Source: Desulfosporosinus nitroreducens (GTDB lineage Bacteria > Bacillota > Desulfitobacteriia > Desulfitobacteriales > Desulfitobacteriaceae). Taken from it: 64,000 nucleotides of DNA. This document shows, in pieces, positions 26,448-35,003 of the stretch. The notes under the pieces are model-generated. The model was not told the DNA's origin and ran no database searches. It saw only the letters and a program-made list of their open reading frames with translations. The position numbers were made by a program, and so were the translations under genes. How positions within the stretch are numbered: position 1 is the first letter of the stretch; each line of letters begins with the position of its first letter. The stretch covers positions 186,001-250,000 of the forward strand of contig NZ_JAMHFY010000003.1 of assembly GCF_023897015.1 (NCBI RefSeq), read 5' to 3'.

Positions 26448-27326
26448 CTACCAGGCAGATTTTAGTAAACCAGAAGGTCGTAGGATAAGCAGAACACCCG
26501 CTATAATATAAGGAATTATAATAGCAACTCCAGGGATAAATAATATCCCAAAGGCCTCCCCAACTCCCATAATAATTGAACTAATGAGTGCGCCCCATAT
26601 ATTGCCCAGGCCACCTACTACCACGATTAAGAAGGCATAAATGATAATACTGGCATCCATACCCATGGAGATGGTGGTTGTTGGAGCAATTAAAGCTCCC
26701 CCCAGACCGGCAAGCCACCCACCTAGCGCAAAAACCATGGCAAATACCTTGGTACTGTTAATACCTAAGACATCCACCATTTCGCGGTCCGTAGCTGTTG
26801 CACGACAAATCTTACCTAGATTAGTTTGGGATAAGAAGAACCACAAACCGAGTGCAACAACAGGTCCGACAACCAGCAAGAAAGCATTATACCAGGGAAG
26901 AGAAGCCCCCCATAGATTAAAGGAACCCCTTAAAGCTTCAGGAATATGCATAGATTTATATTCTGTTCCCCAAATTATTTTGACCAGATCCCCCGCGATA
27001 AGCACAAGAGAATAAGTCAATAGCATCTGTATTAAATGATCCCTGTTATAGATAAATCTGAGCAACCCGCGTTCGATCACCAAACTAATGAACATGACTG
27101 CGATAGGGGCAACCAGCAGGGCTAACCAAAAGCCATAAGGACCTTGCCCAAATAGAGTTGAGACTGAATAAGCAATAAATGCACCTACCATATAAAGTGC
27201 ACCGTGAGCAAAATTAGTAATTCTTAGGACCCCAAAGATGAGAGTGAGTCCTGCAGAAACAATAAAGAAAATCATTCCGCGACTTAGTCCAATGAAAAAC
27301 TGACTAGCGAGTGTAGCAAAATCCAT
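26448..27326 (-). CDS. livH: Branched-chain amino-acid ABC transporter permease LivH
   Basis: 292 residues, about eight helices. GLTLIFGVLRITNFAHGALYMVGAF at residues 26-50 and the cytoplasmic loop ICRATATDREMVDVLGINSTKVFAMVFALG are typical LivH features. GGGGGAG precedes the ATG. It follows livK after a 99-base spacer that contains a hairpin. Confidence 0.95.
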   Translation of the reverse strand: MDFATLASQFFIGLSRGMIFFIVSAGLTLIFGVLRITNFAHGALYMVGAFIAYSVSTLFGQGPYGFWLALLVAPIAVMFISLVIERGLLRFIYNRDHLIQMLLTYSLVLIAGDLVKIIWGTEYKSMHIPEALRGSFNLWGASLPWYNAFLLVVGPVVALGLWFFLSQTNLGKICRATATDREMVDVLGINSTKVFAMVFALGGWLAGLGGALIAPTTTISMGMDASIIIYAFLIVVVGGLGNIWGALISSIIMGVGEAFGILFIPGVAIIIPYIIAGVLLILRPSGLLKSAW

Positions 27327-27358
27327 GGGTTAATCTCCCCCGTCATTAATGATTGCAT

Positions 27359-27389
27359 AAATGGACGGTACCTAGCAGCACCGCCCATT
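27359..27389 (-). terminator. Intra-operon hairpin between livK and livH
   Basis: On the minus strand AATGGGCGGT pairs with ACCGTCCATT with one G.U and no T-run directly after. Such stem-loops after binding-protein genes often stabilise the upstream message or attenuate transcription so that LivK is made in excess over the permease (inference). Confidence 0.5.
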
Positions 27390-27425
27390 ATTTATCCCGT
27401 TATTTCTTAATTAACAAACCCCATA

Positions 27426-28661
27426 CTATTTTGACCGAGCCTTAAGGATTTGGTCAACAGAGGGCATAATTTCCTCGGAATTTAAGGTATGAAGGTCACC
27501 GCCTGTAAAGACGCCATTAACTTTGGCAACTACACCATAGGACATGGGAATAGCCACCTGATGATCCTCTTTTCGCAGGGTTGCTTTGCCGACCGGGGTA
27601 TCAATCGTTAATCCTTCCATAGCGTCAATGATCTTTTCTTTATCTGTACTTCCGGCTTTAGCAATCGCTTCACCAAGGAACTTGCCGCCCATGTAACCAT
27701 ATAAGGCAAATGCAGCGGGTTCACGATTATATTCCTTCTTAAACGCTTCAGCAAAGGCCTTGTTTTCTGGTGTGTCCGGATAATTATACAGATAAGGATT
27801 AGTACCCATGACACCCTCTGGAGCTTGGTCTCCCAAGGGTCTCAGAGTGGAAGGATCGTAGCTGGTGTGTGCCCAGACTGGGATTTCCTTATTTAGCCCG
27901 GTTGCTTTGACTGCTTTCATAAAGGCTACCATATCTGCTCCCCCAGTACCAACTACCAGCACATCAGGTTTTGCGCTGCGGATAGCGTTAATATATGGAG
28001 TGAAGTCTGTTTCTCCAACGCGCCACCAAGATTCATCCATTTTCTGAACATCGGGTTTAAGTGTTGTCAAATTGGACCATAGGTTATTGATCAAAGAGTG
28101 ACCATATTCATAATCACTTCCGGCTAACCAAACCTTTTTATAGGATGATTTGGAGAGTTGGGCGGCACCTGCTTTTCCTATGATCGCAGTATTTGGCAAA
28201 GTGCTAAATACATAACGATGTCCAGCTTCACCAGTGATTTTTTCACTCATTCCACCCCATACGATGAAGGGTACTTTGCTCTCTTTAGCATATTGTGAAA
28301 CAGCTAGTGAGCCTGCACTATTCGTAGTTCCTGCCAGAAAATCGACTTGTTCACGCATTACGAGTTCTTTAGCCCAGCTTGTTGATTTATCCGGCTTGAA
28401 TTCGTCGTCACGAGTAACAAATTCGATCTTTGGACCACCTTTATCGGCAAATTCTTTGACAGCTAATTTAAAACCGTCTAAAGAGTCACTGGCATATACA
28501 GCTGCACCGCCGGTATAAGTATCAATAATTCCAACTTTAACTGGTTTATCTTCTGTCTTAGCGGGTGAATTACTTCCACAACCTGAAGACATTAATGCTG
28601 TAATTAACAGCATGGACCCTAAGCGAATAAGTGATTTTTTCTTACCTACCATTCTAACCAT
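27426..28661 (-). CDS. livK: Branched-chain amino-acid-type ABC transporter binding lipoprotein LivK/LivJ
   Basis: 411 residues. Lipobox MSSGC gives lipidated Cys28. It is a type-I periplasmic-binding fold of the Leu/Ile/Val family (Peripla_BP_6): VGIIDTYTGGAAVYASDSLDGFKLAVKEF, DDEFKPDKSTSWAKELV, GTTNSAGSLAVSQYAKESKVPFIVWGG. First gene of the liv operon, reached from a roughly 300-bp upstream region with no other gene. The ligand cannot be fixed from sequence; amides or short-chain acids are also handled by this family, which matters given the neighbouring amidase. Confidence 0.94.
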   Translation of the reverse strand: MVRMVGKKKSLIRLGSMLLITALMSSGCGSNSPAKTEDKPVKVGIIDTYTGGAAVYASDSLDGFKLAVKEFADKGGPKIEFVTRDDEFKPDKSTSWAKELVMREQVDFLAGTTNSAGSLAVSQYAKESKVPFIVWGGMSEKITGEAGHRYVFSTLPNTAIIGKAGAAQLSKSSYKKVWLAGSDYEYGHSLINNLWSNLTTLKPDVQKMDESWWRVGETDFTPYINAIRSAKPDVLVVGTGGADMVAFMKAVKATGLNKEIPVWAHTSYDPSTLRPLGDQAPEGVMGTNPYLYNYPDTPENKAFAEAFKKEYNREPAAFALYGYMGGKFLGEAIAKAGSTDKEKIIDAMEGLTIDTPVGKATLRKEDHQVAIPMSYGVVAKVNGVFTGGDLHTLNSEEIMPSVDQILKARSK

Positions 28662-28958
28662 TCTGTTTTCCCCTCAATCTTTATTTTTTGTGTAAATAAT
28701 GAGTTTAGATCTTCTCTTTTTCTGAACTTTTCCTAGTTTATAAAAATAATTTTTCCGTCCTACCATACTTCCTTTCACTTAGGTTCTTCCTTTGAGCTTC
28801 ATTTGCGATAGTTTATTTGAGAGAGACGTAAAAGAATATGTATGAATTATAACAGGTGAGTGTAGAACAGACAATACTTAATTTAATGTGTATTAAAACA
28901 CTCTAATGGATAAAGTATCCAAAGTATCGGCTATTTTCATGCATCAGAAATCCAATTT

Positions 28959-29765
28959 TTAGTAGAGATCTTCTCTGCGTTGCTTCCAAACTGGCAGTGC
29001 ATCCCTATATTCTTCAATCTGAGCAAAATCAAGATCAACTATCAGAACTCCCGGCTTTTCGTCCAACTGTGCAAGTATTTGGCCCCAAGGATTGACGGCT
29101 ATGGAATGGCCGTAGGCAACATAGGAAGCCTCGGAATTGCGGGCTGGAGAAGTGCCCAGCATAAAGATCTGGTTATCTAGAGCACGGCTTCGAAATAATA
29201 ATTCCCAGTGAGCCGGACCGGTGGTCATGTTAAAAGCAGCAGGAACAATGACAAGGAGTGCCCCTTCTTTAGCCATTTTCCTAGTTAATTCAGGAAAGCG
29301 AATATCATAGCATATTTCCACACCGAATTTACCCCACGGTGTTTCAAATATTGTAGTGGTATTTCCCGCAGACAGTACTTGTGACTCCGTAAACTCAATC
29401 CCATTCTTGACACATACATCGAATAGGTGTGCCTTGCGATGCTTGGCAATAATCTCACCCTTTGGATCAAATACAATGCTCGTATTGTAAAGGAGTTCAC
29501 CGACCAATTCTGGAATAGATCCGCCAATGAGGAAAAGACCGTGGGTGCGAGCCAGGGCAGAGAGGTGGTTCACAGTTTCTCCAGAGAGTATATTTTCAGC
29601 ATAGTTCCTAAAGCAATGGATATCGTACGGGCAATTGAACATTTCTGGCAAAACTGCCAATTGTGCCCCGGCAGATGCAGCCTCTTGCACCATGATTGCA
29701 GCTTGGGTAAGATTTTCTTGCTTATCGGCTTTAACAGGCAGTTGGCATAATGCAATCTTTAGCAT
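28959..29765 (-). CDS. Carbon-nitrogen hydrolase, omega-amidase (Nit2)-like
   Basis: 268 residues, nitrilase superfamily. The catalytic triad is Glu41 (LPEMFN), Lys111 (KHRKAHLFD) and Cys152 (EICYDIRFPE). The pattern CPYD after Glu41 and KAHLFD are like Nit2/omega-amidase, which hydrolyses 2-oxoglutaramate or 2-oxosuccinamate, products of glutamine or asparagine transamination. An aminotransferase gene lies 0.5 kb away on the same strand, beyond the selenoglutaredoxin gene, so a transaminase/omega-amidase pair is a plausible inference. GGGGAGGCGC lies upstream of the ATG. Confidence 0.92.
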   Translation of the reverse strand: MLKIALCQLPVKADKQENLTQAAIMVQEAASAGAQLAVLPEMFNCPYDIHCFRNYAENILSGETVNHLSALARTHGLFLIGGSIPELVGELLYNTSIVFDPKGEIIAKHRKAHLFDVCVKNGIEFTESQVLSAGNTTTIFETPWGKFGVEICYDIRFPELTRKMAKEGALLVIVPAAFNMTTGPAHWELLFRSRALDNQIFMLGTSPARNSEASYVAYGHSIAVNPWGQILAQLDEKPGVLIVDLDFAQIEEYRDALPVWKQRREDLY

Positions 29766-29981
29766 AGATGAGTGCGCCTCCCCAGTATAGTATGGTTATT
29801 GATAATTGGAATTATAACTCTATCTAGTGTATATTATGAACTCGTCTCTCAATTCAAAACAGTAAGTGAAGATTTACCATGGAGTCAGTGTTGAGGGCTT
29901 GCAAATCGTATAGGATAAAACGAATGAAAACTGCAATTTATGTGATACTAATAATAAAATAAATAACAGGAGGATATAACA

Positions 29982-30209
29982 ATGAAAAATGTAACTATGT
30001 TTTCCAACAATACCTGACCATATTGCACAGTAGCGAAGAAGTTTCTTTCGCAGAACAATATTCCTTTTGAGGAGAAGAATATCAGTACTGATCAGGAAGC
30101 TTTAAAAGAGTTGCAAAGCAGGAACATTAATAGTGTTCCCACTTTCTTGGTGGGGGATGAAACTGTTGTAGGTTTTAACAAGGAAAAGATACTTGCCCTT
30201 TTACATTGA
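29982..30209 (+). CDS. Selenocysteine-containing glutaredoxin (Sec-Pro-Tyr-Cys active site)
   Basis: 75 codons from ATG 29982 (AGGAGGATATAAC just upstream) to TGA 30207-30209, with an in-frame TGA at 30015-30017. Read as selenocysteine it gives MFSNNT-Sec12-PYC15-TVAKKFL, precisely the CPYC active site of a glutaredoxin with the first Cys replaced. The rest is a complete glutaredoxin: NIPFEEKNIS, the cis-Pro motif SVPTFLVGDETVVGF, and the last helix NKEKILALLH. A SECIS-like hairpin follows the TGA. Without read-through only an 11-residue peptide would form, and the conserved sequence after the TGA would be unexplained. It probably reduces disulfides or peroxide-derived species with high reactivity; the partner is unknown. 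The Sec machinery genes are outside the window. Confidence 0.9.
30020..30061 (+). promoter_or_regulatory. Bacterial SECIS-like hairpin downstream of the Sec TGA
   Basis: Lower stem ATATTG (30020-30025) / CAATAT (30056-30061), upper stem GCGAA (30033-30037) / TTCGC (30047-30051), 9-nt apical loop GAAGTTTCT. The upper stem starts 15 nt after the TGA, within the distance expected for SelB-dependent elements, and the loop carries a G near its start with U residues following. Confidence 0.7.
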
Positions 30210-30225
30210 ATTCTCGTTGATAGGA

Positions 30226-30260
30226 AAAACCGCTGGGTACTTATAAAGCCCAGCGGTTTT
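30226..30260. terminator. Bidirectional terminator between selenoglutaredoxin and aminotransferase genes
   Basis: AAAACCGCTGGG (30226-30237) pairs perfectly with CCCAGCGGTTTT (30249-30260); loop TACTTATAAAG. It serves two convergent genes. Confidence 0.92.
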
Positions 30261-30290
30261 AAATTATAAATTTGAAAAAGGTAATTTTGA

Positions 30291-31466
30291 CTATCTGATT
30301 TTAAGTAACGAAGTTTCGATACGTTCTAAAGCTTTCTCGATATTCGCTACCGAGTTTGCATAGGAGAAACGGAGATATCCTTCACCGTATGATCCAAAGG
30401 CGGTGCCTCCCAGACAAGCAACTCCTGCATCGTACAAGAGGTGATCAGCTATTTCTTTTGTGTCTTTACCGAAGGATTTGAAATTAGGAAATACGTAAAA
30501 TGACCCCTCAGGCAATAGACAGCTCACTCCGGAAATAGAGTTTAAGCCATTAACCATTATGTCACGGCGCCTCTTAAACTCCGCTACCATATTTTCGACT
30601 TCTTTTTGTGGTCCCGTGAGTGCTTCCTTTCCAGCCATTTGAGTAAATGCGGAAGTACAGGAATTAGAATTGACCATAAGTTGAGCAATTCGAGCCGCAA
30701 TTTCAGGGTGCATTACCCCGTAACCCAATCTCCAACCCGTCATGGCATAGGTTTTTGAAAATCCGTCTAAGATAATGGTCCAATCCTTCATACCTGGCAA
30801 CGAGGCAATAGAAAGAAGGGGAGTGTCACTATACACGATTCGATCGTATATCTCATCAGAAAGAACAAGTATATCTTTTCCCCTCACCAGGTCTGCAATC
30901 GCTTTAATGTCATCACTTGTGAGAACACCACCGGTAGGATTTCCTGGGGAATTAATAATAAGCATTTTAGTTTTTGGTGTAATTAACTGGGCTAGTTCAT
31001 TAACATCTAATCGAAACTGATTTTCTTCTCGCAATGGGATAGGGACAGGTGTTCCTCCCACAAACCGAATTACGGATTCATATATCGGAAAGCCGGGATT
31101 CGGATAAATTACTTCATCGCCAGGATTCACAGTCGCCATGATGGAAAAAAACATAATCGGCTTTCCGCCTGGGACGATAACTACATCCTCAGCAGAGGCA
31201 TCAACCTTTTTATGATTGCGAATGTATCCAGCTATTGTTTCTCTGACTTCTGGGATACCGGGAGCGGGAGTATAGTGTGTATATCCGCTGGTTAGGGCAA
31301 GGCAGGCGGCATCAATAATATTTTTAGGGGTGTCAAAATCGGGTTCGCCAATTTCTAGATGGACGACATCTTTACCCTCAGCTTCTAACTTTTTAGCTTT
31401 TGCCAATACTTCAAAAGCAGTTTCTGTACCAAGCAAAGACATTCTGTCTGCAAATACTTTTTTCAT
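30291..31466 (-). CDS. PLP-dependent class I aminotransferase (AspC/AlaT-like)
   Basis: About 391 residues from ATG 31466 (MKKVFADRMS); an in-frame GTG four codons upstream lacks a ribosome-binding site. Fold-type I aminotransferase: EIGEPDFDTPKNI, YTHYTPAPGIPEVRE, NSPGNPTGGVL, SDEIYDRIVY, the PLP-binding lysine in DGFSKTYAMTGWRLGY, and YLRFSYANS with the carboxylate-binding Arg. Substrates may be aspartate, alanine, or branched or aromatic amino acids; the liv operon and hydroxyacid dehydrogenase next door suggest general amino-acid/2-oxo-acid exchange. The hydroxyacid dehydrogenase ends 36 bases upstream, so the two form an operon. Confidence 0.94.
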   Translation of the reverse strand: MKKVFADRMSLLGTETAFEVLAKAKKLEAEGKDVVHLEIGEPDFDTPKNIIDAACLALTSGYTHYTPAPGIPEVRETIAGYIRNHKKVDASAEDVVIVPGGKPIMFFSIMATVNPGDEVIYPNPGFPIYESVIRFVGGTPVPIPLREENQFRLDVNELAQLITPKTKMLIINSPGNPTGGVLTSDDIKAIADLVRGKDILVLSDEIYDRIVYSDTPLLSIASLPGMKDWTIILDGFSKTYAMTGWRLGYGVMHPEIAARIAQLMVNSNSCTSAFTQMAGKEALTGPQKEVENMVAEFKRRRDIMVNGLNSISGVSCLLPEGSFYVFPNFKSFGKDTKEIADHLLYDAGVACLGGTAFGSYGEGYLRFSYANSVANIEKALERIETSLLKIR

Positions 31467-31502
31467 TTGAAACACCACTTCCCATGTGAATTTAGTTGAA
31501 TT

Positions 31503-32480
31503 TTATTTTTTAAATACTTCTGGGTTTAAACAATTCGGAGGAAGTTCCCCTCTCATAGCCGCTAAAATATTGGTCACAGCGATGATCCCCATTTTGGTGC
31601 GGGTATCGATTGTGGCACTGGCAATATGAGGGCAAACGATAGCATTATCCAGTTCCAATAGTCCTTCAGTAAACTCAGGCTCGAATTCGTACACGTCAAG
31701 ACCCGCTCCCCATATTTCCCCGGATTGCAGAGCCTTCACCAGTGCGGATTCATCCACTACTGGACCGCGGGAGGTATTTATTAAAATTGCAGTATTTTTC
31801 ATTAGTTTAAACTCTTTTGTACTTATTAAATGAAAGGTCTCTGGGACAAGCGGAGTATGGATGGAAACAAAATCGGATTCTCTGAGAAGAGTTTCCAGAC
31901 TGACGTATTGACCCTCGGTTTCTTTTTCGAAATCCGGATTAGCTGCAACGTCCGAATAGAGTACTTTCATATCAAAGGCTTTTGCCCTTTTAGCAAATGA
32001 CAAACCAATTCTTCCAGCACCAATTACCCCAACGGTCTTGTTCATTACGTCCTGCCCTAAAAAAAGCATTGGACCCCAACCTTTATATTTTCCCATTCTG
32101 GAGTACTTATCTGATTCCACGACTCTTCGCGCCACAGAAAACAATAAAGCCCAAGCCATTTCTGCCGTTGTATCAGTAAGAACCCCCGGTGTGTTAGAGA
32201 CCATAATGCCTCTTTCAGTAGCGGAGGGGATATCTATATTGTTGTAACCTACAGCATAGTTAGCAAAAATTTTGGCCCCTTTTGCGGCATCCATCACCTC
32301 AGCATCGATAGGATCAGTAAGCAAACTTATGATAGCATCTCTGCCCTTAACCTTCTCTAATAAAACGGATTTTTCTAGAACATGGCCCGATCGATTAACC
32401 TCCATGTCGCAATACTCTTCGAGCATATCGAGGGCCGGTTTAGGAATCTCATTGGTGACATAAACTTTCCATCTACTCAT
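31503..32480 (-). CDS. D-isomer-specific 2-hydroxyacid dehydrogenase (glyoxylate/hydroxypyruvate reductase-like)
   Basis: 325 residues. NAD(P)-binding GxGxxG in VGVIGAGRIGLSFAKRAKAF; catalytic Arg in INTSRGPVVDE, Glu in GLDVYEFEPE, His in CPHIASAT. Substrate-binding NYAVGYNNIDIPSA matches the GyaR/GhrB group. The Asp after the Rossmann beta-strand (VLYSDVAAN) suggests NAD preference (inference). It reduces a 2-oxo acid such as glyoxylate or hydroxypyruvate. First gene of the unit with the aminotransferase; the divergent neighbour encodes a c-di-GMP enzyme. AGGTTAGAC upstream provides a modest ribosome-binding site. Confidence 0.93.
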   Translation of the reverse strand: MSRWKVYVTNEIPKPALDMLEEYCDMEVNRSGHVLEKSVLLEKVKGRDAIISLLTDPIDAEVMDAAKGAKIFANYAVGYNNIDIPSATERGIMVSNTPGVLTDTTAEMAWALLFSVARRVVESDKYSRMGKYKGWGPMLFLGQDVMNKTVGVIGAGRIGLSFAKRAKAFDMKVLYSDVAANPDFEKETEGQYVSLETLLRESDFVSIHTPLVPETFHLISTKEFKLMKNTAILINTSRGPVVDESALVKALQSGEIWGAGLDVYEFEPEFTEGLLELDNAIVCPHIASATIDTRTKMGIIAVTNILAAMRGELPPNCLNPEVFKK

Positions 32481-32761
32481 GTCTAACCTCCAATTATTAT
32501 AGTCTAGTAGATTCTATACGAGTAGTAATCCCAAATGCAAGAGGTATTATGAATTTATTACGAAATTTATCGTATCATCTAAGAATTCTGCATCTTCAAC
32601 TTTAGTTGAACGAGTTCACTAACTAGGTCTGTTAAAAGTGACAAAAAAGATATTTTTTTTCAGAAAAAAAGTTGGTCACATTATTTACTATTAGACAGTT
32701 AAATTTCTCTTCAAAACAATGATATAATTATCTAGTTACTGTGTTTTGAGGAGAGTTGCAC

Positions 32762-34732
32762 TTGGATAATAATAGTTTGTTTATAGTAATTTCATTAGTG
32801 TCTGTATTATTTTATACATTAGTTCGGTTGATGTCTAATTTGCGTCGCAAAAATGAAGAACTTCAAGCATATATACAACAAGTAACAGCAGCTCAAGAAG
32901 AACTTAGATTTCATTATAATCAGAATGTTGAAAGCGAAAAGAAGTTAAGTATAAGTGAAGAGAAATTCAGAACTATGTTTGAGCAAGCACCTTTAGGTAT
33001 TGCTTTAAGTGATACATTAACAGGAAAGCTATATCAGATAAATCCAAAGTTTGCGGAGATCATTGGTAGAAAAATGGAAGAAGTCGTTGGTATTGACTGG
33101 ATGTCCATCACTCATCCTGATGATGTTCAGGGAAATTTGAAGAATTCAGTTTTAGTTAATGACAAGAAGATAAAGGGCTTCAATATGAGTAAACGATATA
33201 TTAAGCCCGATGGTTCTGTAGTTTGGGCTAAGATAACAGTGGCCACCTTGAATCTGGAGTATAAAGGCAGTATAAGTGAAATATGTATGGTAGAAGATAT
33301 TACCGAACAAAAATTGAATGAGGATGCCTTAAAATCCAGTGAATATACTTTTCGCAAGTTATTTGAGGGTTCATCCGATGCAATATTATTATTAGAGGAT
33401 TATAAAGTTATCGATTGTAATCCAGCAGCAATTGAGTTTTTGGGCTATGATTCAAAGAGTAAAATTGTTGGTAAAACAACATGGGAGCTTTCACCTGAAA
33501 GGCAACCCGATGGAATTCCTTCTATGGAAAAAGCGCTAGATATTAATAAATACGCTCAAAATAAAGGTAAATACAAATTTGAATGGTGGCTTAAAAAGGA
33601 AAATGGCATTGAATTTCCAGTTGAGATAATGTTAACTCCGATATTGCTTAATGGTAAACAAGTTTTACATGCAATCTGGAGAGATGTCAGTGAACGCAAA
33701 CTATTGGAACAAAAACTGGAATATTTAAGCTATAAGGATGTATTAACAGGCCTATATAATAGAAGATTTTTTGAAGAGGAATTAAAGCGCCTAAACGTAC
33801 AGAGAAATTTACCTTTAACCATTGTTATGGCAGATGTTAATGGCTTAAAGCTTATTAATGATTCCTTTGGTCATGCCATGGGGGATGAACTCCTTAAGAA
33901 GGTCGGCCAGGTGATAGTTAGAGGGTGCCGAGCGGATGATGTTATCGCTAGACTTGGCGGAGATGAATTTGTCATACTGCTCCCCAAGACAGATACTAAT
34001 GAAACAGAACAAATTGTTAAGCGTATTAAAGCACATGCCTTAAAAGAAACAATAGGCTCCATTGAGATCTCTATTTCTTTTGGCTGGGAAACAAAAATTG
34101 ACAGAGAAGAAGATATCCGAGAAATCCTTAAAAAAGCTGAAGATTATATGTATAAGAGGAAATTATATGAGAGCCCAAGTATGAGAGGGAAAACGATCAA
34201 TGCTATTATTAGCACCCTTCATGAGAAAAATAAGCGAGAAGAACAACATTCACATAGAGTATCGGCTTTATGTGAATGTATGGGGAAAGCTTTAGGATTA
34301 CCTGAAGGAGAAGTCGAAGAACTTAAGACCGTTGGTTTACTTCATGATATTGGGAAAATAGCAATAGAAGAAACAACACTTAATAAGCCTGGTGCGCTAA
34401 CAGAGGATGAATGGGAAGATATTAAGCGTCATCCTGAAATTGGCTACAGAATACTCAGTACTGTCAATGATATGGCAGAAATAGCGGAATACATTTTATA
34501 TCATCATGAGAAATGGGATGGACAAGGGTATCCTAAAGGCTTAAAGGGAGAAGATATACCTTTCCAATCAAGAATCATAGCTATAGTTGACGCGTTCGAT
34601 GCCATGACCAGCGAAAGAAGCTATCGCAGTGCGTTGCCTGAAGAGGTCGCTATTGAAGAACTGCTGAAAAACTCTGGCATTCAGTTTGATCCTGAAGTGG
34701 TAAGTGTATTTGTTGAAAAGGTATTGAAGTGA
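32762..34732 (+). CDS. Membrane-anchored PAS-PAS-GGDEF-HD-GYP c-di-GMP signalling protein
   Basis: 656 residues from TTG 32762, which has GAGGAGA seven bases ahead; TTG 32756 is too close to it. One N-terminal membrane helix (about 6-25), a coiled coil (25-62), PAS domains at about 65-185 and 190-310, GGDEF domain (about 325-485) with the intact motif at residues 399-403 and an inhibitory RADD site five residues before it, then HD-GYP (about 490-650) with LLHDIGKIA and YHHEKWDGQGYP. It can therefore potentially both make c-di-GMP with feedback inhibition and hydrolyse it. PAS domains probably sense redox, oxygen or a ligand. A strong terminator follows. Confidence 0.95.
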   Translation: MDNNSLFIVISLVSVLFYTLVRLMSNLRRKNEELQAYIQQVTAAQEELRFHYNQNVESEKKLSISEEKFRTMFEQAPLGIALSDTLTGKLYQINPKFAEIIGRKMEEVVGIDWMSITHPDDVQGNLKNSVLVNDKKIKGFNMSKRYIKPDGSVVWAKITVATLNLEYKGSISEICMVEDITEQKLNEDALKSSEYTFRKLFEGSSDAILLLEDYKVIDCNPAAIEFLGYDSKSKIVGKTTWELSPERQPDGIPSMEKALDINKYAQNKGKYKFEWWLKKENGIEFPVEIMLTPILLNGKQVLHAIWRDVSERKLLEQKLEYLSYKDVLTGLYNRRFFEEELKRLNVQRNLPLTIVMADVNGLKLINDSFGHAMGDELLKKVGQVIVRGCRADDVIARLGGDEFVILLPKTDTNETEQIVKRIKAHALKETIGSIEISISFGWETKIDREEDIREILKKAEDYMYKRKLYESPSMRGKTINAIISTLHEKNKREEQHSHRVSALCECMGKALGLPEGEVEELKTVGLLHDIGKIAIEETTLNKPGALTEDEWEDIKRHPEIGYRILSTVNDMAEIAEYILYHHEKWDGQGYPKGLKGEDIPFQSRIIAIVDAFDAMTSERSYRSALPEEVAIEELLKNSGIQFDPEVVSVFVEKVLK

Positions 34733-34759
34733 CTACGGGTGTTCGACAAATGCTAAATA

Positions 34760-34800
34760 ACAAGGCTGGAAGCGATTATTATTGCTTCTAGCCTTGTTTT
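34760..34800 (+). terminator. Terminator after the GGDEF-HD-GYP gene
   Basis: ACAAGGCTGGAAGC (34760-34773) / GCTTCTAGCCTTGT (34784-34797), one G.U, then TTTT. The same ACAAGGCTG stem head is used at 42727 and 52481. Confidence 0.92.
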
Positions 34801-35003
34801 GAGTAAGTTTAAAAATAAGACAATGATAAGATTTTTAACGCTAGGAGGGATTTGCTCTAAGAAGTGGAAGATATCCATTAAGTACACTTATAGCAATCTT
34901 TTTGAAAAGGAAGGCATTCTGAAGGATAGGTGCGGAATGTCAGCTTAGGTTGTTTTAATCACATAACTGGCAACACAAGTTATTAAAAAGCAAGGAGATC
35001 AAC

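Noticed and set aside
32762-34732. Histidine kinase, because of the PAS-PAS start
   Set aside because: No H-box or ATPase motifs; GGDEF and HD-GYP motifs follow.
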